10,705 bases of DNA, taken from positions 7,250 through 17,954 of the forward strand of contig PATG01000084.1 of NCBI GenBank assembly GCA_002713555.1. The letters are read 5' to 3'. Both the position numbers and the translations under genes were made by a program. Under the pieces are notes generated by a model, which did not search any database, was not told where the DNA came from, and saw only the letters and a list, made by a program, of their open reading frames with translations. The stretch is from Planctomycetaceae bacterium. GTDB lineage: Bacteria; Planctomycetota; Planctomycetia; Pirellulales; Lacipirellulaceae. Position 1 is the stretch's first letter; every line of letters begins with the position of its first letter. Of this stretch, positions 6,704 to 10,705 are shown piece after piece.

Positions 6704-8707
6704 TCAACACACAGCACCCACTGCAACGGCTCTCAAAGCCTTACAGGCACGTGCTAAAGCACGTGTCGCAAAAATCTGTGGATACAATCGCTCATAGTAC
6801 CATAATTTGGCAAAGTAAAAACCGATGGGCGCGGGTTCTTTCCAACGATTGCATTCCACCGCCTCGATCAGCCACAATATACCTAAATCCAGGCTCTTGG
6901 AGAGATCCACAGAATGTTTTCGATAGGGAATGAGCGCTTCAACGGCCAAGGCTGTTTCTTCGACTGTACTTATGGCCATGTCGTTTTCTGATGATCCATC
7001 AACGGGGCCCCAGCCTCCGTCGGCACGCTGTGCGCTCACCATCCACCGCAGGCCACGTTGGGTCATCTTTTCTTTATCCAACCGTAGCGCATCACACATA
7101 AGCAATACTTTAGCCGTTCCATAGACGGGATTGATCTCATCTGGATGATGCTGATTGCCAAACCAGAGTGGATTCCAACTACCGTCAGCTTGTTGCTTGG
7201 CCCCAAGGAATTTCAGTCCTAACTTTTGGGCTACTTCAAGTCGGCTGGCGAATTGAACATTTGTAGTATCAATATTGAGTAAGTCTCGCCAGTCGTGCAA
7301 TGCATGCAGAACATGCGCAGAGATGTCGCAACTACTCCGATCGAATGGCAACCTGCCCCAACCGCGGCAGAAAGTTGGCCAACCACCATCTTTATTTTGT
7401 AGTTCCAGTAGCCAATGCATTCCCAAGCGTGCTGCCCGCTTGATCTCCGCAAGATTATCTTCCGGACAACTACGATACCTAGTGGCCAAAGCGATGAGGG
7501 CTGCCGCGGTATCATCAGCGTCCGGCCACCCCCCTGAAAGATTGGTCCACGCCCAACCGCCAGCCGCAGCCCCGGTGAGCGGGTGACGCTCTTGGTATTG
7601 GCAATCCAATAACCACGCGTAGGAATCAGAATGGTCCTCATCGTCTGTGCCAAGCTCTAAAGCTGTCAGTGCCTGGGATGTGTTCCATGTCGCCAGATTG
7701 GTATCTATGGGCCAGCTGCCGTCTTCGCGAACCGAAGCCAGTAAGAATTCTACACCTCGCCTAACTACGATATGCTCCGATAATCCTATACTTGCTAAAC
7801 TCATTACAACAAAACTGGTCAATGGGGTCGCTTCTAAATAACCGCCACTAGCAGGTTGCATTTGTTCGAGTATTTTCAAGCTGCGTTTAAGCGCTGCAGA
7901 CCGAATCCATCGAACCAACGGATTGCGCGGAGGGGCATGGTGAAATTTTGCCTGGCCTACCGCAACGAGTGCTGGGATCGCGTAACTCACCACTGGCAAA
8001 TTCAGGCGATTGTAAAAACGCTGTGGGACACATGCTAATTCAAAGGGCAATGAAGATACTTTGCGCCATGGCAACATGTCAGCCAGCGCACAATTCGTCA
8101 AGATAGGAGTCGCAAATGTCTTGTCTCCTTCGTAACGCTGCTTGAGTGCCGTCAGACCACCTTGCGATTCGACAAATGCTTCCGCTTGTTCTAGTAATCC
8201 CGTAAATTTAGCTGGGACACCGGTTAAATGAAACGCAGCCTGTACCAACATCGTAGTCGCAATATTCGACAGGCTACGATCTGTATCTCCCCAACCACCA
8301 TCGTCGTTTTGCTGTTCGGCCAGCCAATGCAGCGATTGAACAATTTGCTCACTCAAATCTCCACGAAAAATCTCGTCAACGTGCGAAGGTTCTACTCCGG
8401 GGGTGTAGGCGGGCAAACCACCATTCGTACCACTCTGTTCTGCCAACACCAGCGCACTAATGGCCGTGGCCGTCGATAAGGGTGAACTTGAAAGCTCGCC
8501 GGTCCAATGAGAAGCCGAATTCCGTTCGGCCAGCAGTGCCTTGTGCGCAGTTTGGTGAGCGGCAGCTAGCCGGTCACGATCCGCATGAAGAGTCATGTGA
8601 GCCGAAAGGCTCCGGGGTGGGTAAAACTTACCAGCACGAATTGCTGTGGAATTAATTATATTCTTGGCAACAGGGACTGTCGAGGGTCGCCAAATGCTTG
8701 AAACCAT
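6704..8707 (-). CDS. Class II terpene cyclase, squalene-hopene cyclase-like
   Basis: 667 residues, in the squalene-hopene cyclase range. These monotopic membrane enzymes fold and protonate a linear polyprene to form rings. The acid motif is intact: PDADDT, D396-x-D398-D399. H465 in DISAHVLHAL matches the histidine that hydrogen-bonds the catalytic aspartate in bacterial cyclases. QW-type repeats occur near 133-139, 327-332, 437-443, 506-511 and 560-566. The C-terminal IGFYFAKLWYYERLYP resembles the family's closing segment. It is divergent from standard hopene cyclases, so the substrate may be squalene or another polyprene. The start is uncertain: ATG 8707 adds 37 residues unlike the family, while ATG 8596 begins closer to the conserved SASHWTGELSSSPLSTATAISAL region. 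Neither has a good Shine-Dalgarno, and a GAGCC/GGCTC hairpin (8599-8612) lies just before the second. It is probably the first gene of the leftward operon. Confidence 0.88.
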   Translation of the reverse strand: MVSSIWRPSTVPVAKNIINSTAIRAGKFYPPRSLSAHMTLHADRDRLAAAHQTAHKALLAERNSASHWTGELSSSPLSTATAISALVLAEQSGTNGGLPAYTPGVEPSHVDEIFRGDLSEQIVQSLHWLAEQQNDDGGWGDTDRSLSNIATTMLVQAAFHLTGVPAKFTGLLEQAEAFVESQGGLTALKQRYEGDKTFATPILTNCALADMLPWRKVSSLPFELACVPQRFYNRLNLPVVSYAIPALVAVGQAKFHHAPPRNPLVRWIRSAALKRSLKILEQMQPASGGYLEATPLTSFVVMSLASIGLSEHIVVRRGVEFLLASVREDGSWPIDTNLATWNTSQALTALELGTDDEDHSDSYAWLLDCQYQERHPLTGAAAGGWAWTNLSGGWPDADDTAAALIALATRYRSCPEDNLAEIKRAARLGMHWLLELQNKDGGWPTFCRGWGRLPFDRSSCDISAHVLHALHDWRDLLNIDTTNVQFASRLEVAQKLGLKFLGAKQQADGSWNPLWFGNQHHPDEINPVYGTAKVLLMCDALRLDKEKMTQRGLRWMVSAQRADGGWGPVDGSSENDMAISTVEETALAVEALIPYRKHSVDLSKSLDLGILWLIEAVECNRWKEPAPIGFYFAKLWYYERLYPQIFATRALARACKALRAVAVGAVC

Positions 8708-8860
8708 GCTAATTCGCCAGGAAAATTCATCGGGACCAGTCCTCGGATCCCTACAGCGAACCCAGGTATTCCATTCCTCCAGCCAATTGTTTTTTAGAAG
8801 CCAACCACAAGCTAGTTGCAGCTACCAGAAACGGGCATAATATGGGCAAGTTGAGTATGA
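8708..8860. promoter_or_regulatory. Divergent promoter region between cyclase and radical SAM genes
   Basis: The 153 bases between the divergent starts should carry promoters for both directions. Rightward, CATAAT at 8836-8841 is a good -10 match, with only a weak -35 candidate (TTGCAG, 8816-8821). It would place transcription near 8848, giving a short leader to ATG 8861 or about 43 bases to ATG 8891. No convincing leftward promoter or operator repeat is seen. Planctomycete promoters are poorly characterised, so this rests mainly on gene orientation. Confidence 0.35.
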
Positions 8861-10111
8861 ATGGTCTCCAGAATCCAAGCTGTGTCTTTCATGTACCTAC
8901 GTTATACAAAACGACTTCTAACCGAAACCGACAAACGTCTGCTGTGGAAACTGGCATACAATTTTGCATTCAAAGGGATGCGTGCAATTCGGCAGCATAA
9001 AAAGCGTTTAGCACGCGGTGATTTCTTTCCCCCCTTTCTCTATATTTCGATCATTAACAGCTGCAACTTACGTTGCCAAGGCTGTTGGGTTGATGTGACG
9101 GCTAAGCAGGAAAAAATCGAAGTTGAAGCGTTGTCACGCGTGATAAGAGAAGCAAATGCACAAGGCAATTATTTCTTTGGCATTGTTGGCGGCGAGCCAT
9201 TCATGCATGCTGACATTTTAGAAATATTTCGCCGTCATCCCGATTGTTACTTTCAGGTATTCACGAATGGCCATTTTATTACCAATGAGATCGCCAGCGA
9301 ACTGCGCAAGTGTGGCAATGTTACCCCACTTATAAGTGTTGAGGGCACTGAAATTGTCAGTGACGAGCGTCGTGGTGGTCAGGAAGTCCTCAACAAAACA
9401 ATGCAGGGGATTCGAAACTGCACAAAGCACAACATAATCACCGGAGTATGCACGAGTGTTTGCAAAACGAATCTCAACGATCTGGTCAATGAATCCTGGG
9501 TAGATCGCTTGATTGATCTGGGCGCCTTGTATATGTGGTACCATACTTACCGGCCCATGGGACCCGATGCTTCGCCCGAGTTAGCGCTATCTCCTGAAGA
9601 ACAGTTGCGGATTCGCAATTTCGTTGTTGATATGCGTGTCAAGAAACCAATTGGCATCATCGATGCCTACTACGATGCTGAGGGCAAAGCACTCTGCCCG
9701 GCGGCAACCGGTTTTACGCATCATATCTCACCCTGGGGCGATATCGAACCTTGCCCCATTGTGCAATTTGCCAAGGAATCGATCTACGACGAAAAGCCTT
9801 TGGCCGAAACATTTAATAATTCACAATTTCTCAGCGATTTCCGCCAACTGGCCGCCTCGCATACCCGCGGGTGCATCGTGCTGGAACGACCCGACCTTTT
9901 GCACGAACTTACCGTTCTCCACAGTGCTAAAGATACCACTGCACGCAATTCGGCGGTGCAGGAATTGCAGTCCATGACGCTGCGTCCATCTCAGTACAAT
10001 CCGGCTCACGAAGTCCCCGAAAAGAGCTTTGCCTACCGATTTGCCAAACGGCATTTCTTTTCGGATTTTGGTGCCTACAGCAACCCGCAGAATCCGCTAG
10101 AAAACGCGTGA
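8861..10111 (+). CDS. Radical SAM enzyme with cysteine-containing C-terminal region
   Basis: 416 residues from ATG 8861. The radical SAM cluster motif CNLRCQGC (C68-x3-C72-x2-C75) binds the [4Fe-4S] cluster that cleaves S-adenosylmethionine. GGEPF at 110-114 is the SAM-binding GGE motif, and FTNGHFI at 134-140 fits the barrel core. In the C-terminal part CPAATGFTHHISPWGDIEPCP (C279, C298) plus C338 resemble a SPASM/Twitch auxiliary-cluster region. The substrate is unknown. Its N-terminus (TDKRLLWKLAYNFAFKGMRA, basic and aromatic) is unlike HpnH, the adenosylhopane radical SAM enzyme, so I do not give that name despite the cyclase next door. ATG 8891 (MYLRYTKRLL) is an equally good or better start on family grounds; neither has a Shine-Dalgarno. 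It is divergently transcribed from the cyclase, which suggests shared control or pathway. Confidence 0.87.
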   Translation: MVSRIQAVSFMYLRYTKRLLTETDKRLLWKLAYNFAFKGMRAIRQHKKRLARGDFFPPFLYISIINSCNLRCQGCWVDVTAKQEKIEVEALSRVIREANAQGNYFFGIVGGEPFMHADILEIFRRHPDCYFQVFTNGHFITNEIASELRKCGNVTPLISVEGTEIVSDERRGGQEVLNKTMQGIRNCTKHNIITGVCTSVCKTNLNDLVNESWVDRLIDLGALYMWYHTYRPMGPDASPELALSPEEQLRIRNFVVDMRVKKPIGIIDAYYDAEGKALCPAATGFTHHISPWGDIEPCPIVQFAKESIYDEKPLAETFNNSQFLSDFRQLAASHTRGCIVLERPDLLHELTVLHSAKDTTARNSAVQELQSMTLRPSQYNPAHEVPEKSFAYRFAKRHFFSDFGAYSNPQNPLENA

Positions 10112-10138
10112 ATTGCACGCCAAAGAGGTCCGTTTTTT
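10106..10138 (+). terminator. Possible weak terminator after the radical SAM gene
   Basis: GCGTG-AATTG-CACGC (10106-10120) forms a five-pair hairpin overlapping the TGA stop at 10109-10111. A T6 run follows at 10133-10138. The 12-base gap between stem and T-run makes this a poor intrinsic terminator, but nothing better is visible. Confidence 0.3.
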
Positions 10139-10519
10139 CGCCGGCACTAATCGGTAGCCTCAAGAATTTTTTCTGGCGATAAGGGATGGAACCCCGCCAG
10201 TTCCAAAAGCTTGAGACATGTCCTTCGGCGCTGTTGCAAACTACCGATTCTATTCAGCAAACAAGTGTGAAAGCGAATCCCATTCATTCATCCGATAGTG
10301 CACCTGCAGCCATCTCTTTCTTGGCAAATATTTCACATGGTATGAAGAGTGCCTGTCTGCCAAAAGGTCAAGCGATTGGCTCAAAAATTAATAAAAGAAA
10401 AACTTCACAATGCGGTTTTTCTCCAGTATTAAAAGGAAAATGTTTTTTCATGAACCAACACGATCAATGGCCCGTAGGGTAATTACAACACTTCCTCGGG
10501 GCAGACGAGGAGCGAAGAA
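10112..10519. other. Long spacer without a convincing gene
   Basis: This stretch of 408 bases carries an open frame from 10186 to 10482 on the plus strand (98 codons), but it has no ribosome binding site, no recognisable motif and a composition like random translation, so I do not call it. The part around 10380-10450 is A/T-rich and could hold the promoter for the small gene at 10520. A hairpin at 10493-10511 lies at its right end. Confidence 0.5.
10493..10511 (+). promoter_or_regulatory. Hairpin covering the ribosome binding site of the 54-residue gene
   Basis: TCCTCG (10493-10498) pairs with CGAGGA (10506-10511) around a seven-base loop. The right arm contains most of the GAGGAG ribosome binding site for the ATG at 10520. 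Folding would hide the site, so translation could depend on opening this stem. The pairing is visible; a regulatory role is inferred. Confidence 0.35.
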
Positions 10520-10684
10520 ATGCCTATTGATCAGGTTAAAAAATCTGTAGCCAAAGCAACCAGAAAAATTCGCAGTCATTGGAGCCGCGACGAGGCCGAA
10601 CTCCGACACTTGATGGCCGAGCGCATGCAGGACCAATTGTTGTCTCAACTGAGATATCAACCTGCTACGGTTGTGAAAAAATAA
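10520..10684 (+). CDS. Small basic hypothetical protein, 54 residues
   Basis: The frame starts at ATG 10520, seven bases after a GAGGAG ribosome binding site, and ends at TAA 10682-10684. The product begins MPIDQVKKSVAKATRKIRSHW and continues with SRDEAELRHLMAERMQDQLLSQLRY. It is rich in K, R, E and Q and likely a single amphipathic helix or helical hairpin, with no signal peptide, membrane segment or cysteine. I recognise no characterised family. The strong ribosome binding site, helical pattern and following inverted repeat support a real gene. Possible roles include nucleic-acid or partner-protein binding, suggested only by charge. Confidence 0.6.
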   Translation: MPIDQVKKSVAKATRKIRSHWSRDEAELRHLMAERMQDQLLSQLRYQPATVVKK

Positions 10685-10685
10685 T

Positions 10686-10704
10686 GGAGAAAGAAAAGTT
10701 CTCC
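10686..10704 (+). terminator. Inverted repeat after the small gene, possible terminator at window edge
   Basis: GGAGAA (10686-10691) and TTCTCC (10699-10704) are perfect six-base complements around a seven-base loop, starting one base after the stop codon. The window ends at 10705, so any following T-run cannot be seen. Confidence 0.4.
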
Positions 10705-10705
10705 T

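Noticed and set aside
6439..6933. 164-codon plus-strand frame spanning the synthase N-terminus and the cyclase C-terminus
   Set aside because: It is antisense to two strong genes, rich in H, S and P as expected for a shadow frame, and has no ribosome binding site.
8754..8774. Seven-codon leader frame (MEYLGSL) after GGAGG on the minus strand upstream of the cyclase
   Set aside because: The GGAGG is only about two bases from the ATG, too close for initiation, and the peptide carries no attenuation-like codon run.
8861..10111. Naming the radical SAM gene hpnH (adenosylhopane synthesis)
   Set aside because: It sits beside a cyclase, but the N-terminal region and the C-terminal cysteines do not resemble HpnH as I know it.
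10186..10482. 98-codon open frame on the plus strand
   Set aside because: There is no ribosome binding site, no motif, and the composition resembles chance translation; the convincing small gene lies just downstream in its own well-led frame.

Overview
The window looks like a chromosomal segment of a planctomycete, probably Pirellulales-like. This is inferred from protein style: a family-4 glycosyltransferase with an AAG-x-x-GMYCGSCLHDN start, a DUF3311/sodium-solute symporter pair, a DUF116-polyprenyl synthase fusion and a divergent squalene-hopene-cyclase-like protein. Base composition is moderate. I see no rRNA, tRNA, CRISPR array or insertion sequence.

Layout. Seven genes run leftward on the minus strand. 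In transcription order they are: a class II terpene cyclase (8707-6704), a DUF116/polyprenyl diphosphate synthase fusion (6622-4556), a UbiC-like chorismate lyase homologue (4484-3960), an FAD-dependent oxidoreductase of the flavin-halogenase/geranylgeranyl-reductase type (3913-2675), a small DUF3311 membrane protein (2405-2157), a sodium:solute symporter (2160-595) and a glycosyltransferase cut by the window edge (524-1). The first four are separated by only 81, 71 and 46 bases and look like one transcription unit. A 269-base gap with a strong hairpin separates them from the transporter pair, whose two genes overlap by 4 bases. Diverging rightward from the cyclase is a radical SAM enzyme with a cysteine-bearing C-terminal region (8861-10111). 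After a 408-base spacer comes a 54-residue basic protein (10520-10684), with a hairpin over its ribosome binding site and an inverted repeat after its stop.

Working model (inference). The synthase makes a prenyl diphosphate of C20 or longer. The cyclase protonates and cyclises a polyprenoid (its DXDD acid motif is intact). The UbiC-like protein may supply a hydroxybenzoate-type aromatic unit or bind such a compound. The flavoenzyme would reduce, oxidise or halogenate the product, and the radical SAM enzyme may add a further modification. Together they could form a meroterpenoid or unusual cyclic isoprenoid lipid pathway not covered by the standard hopanoid (hpn) gene set. No squalene synthase, HpnH or UbiA-type aromatic prenyltransferase lies in the window, so substrate and product cannot be fixed from sequence alone.
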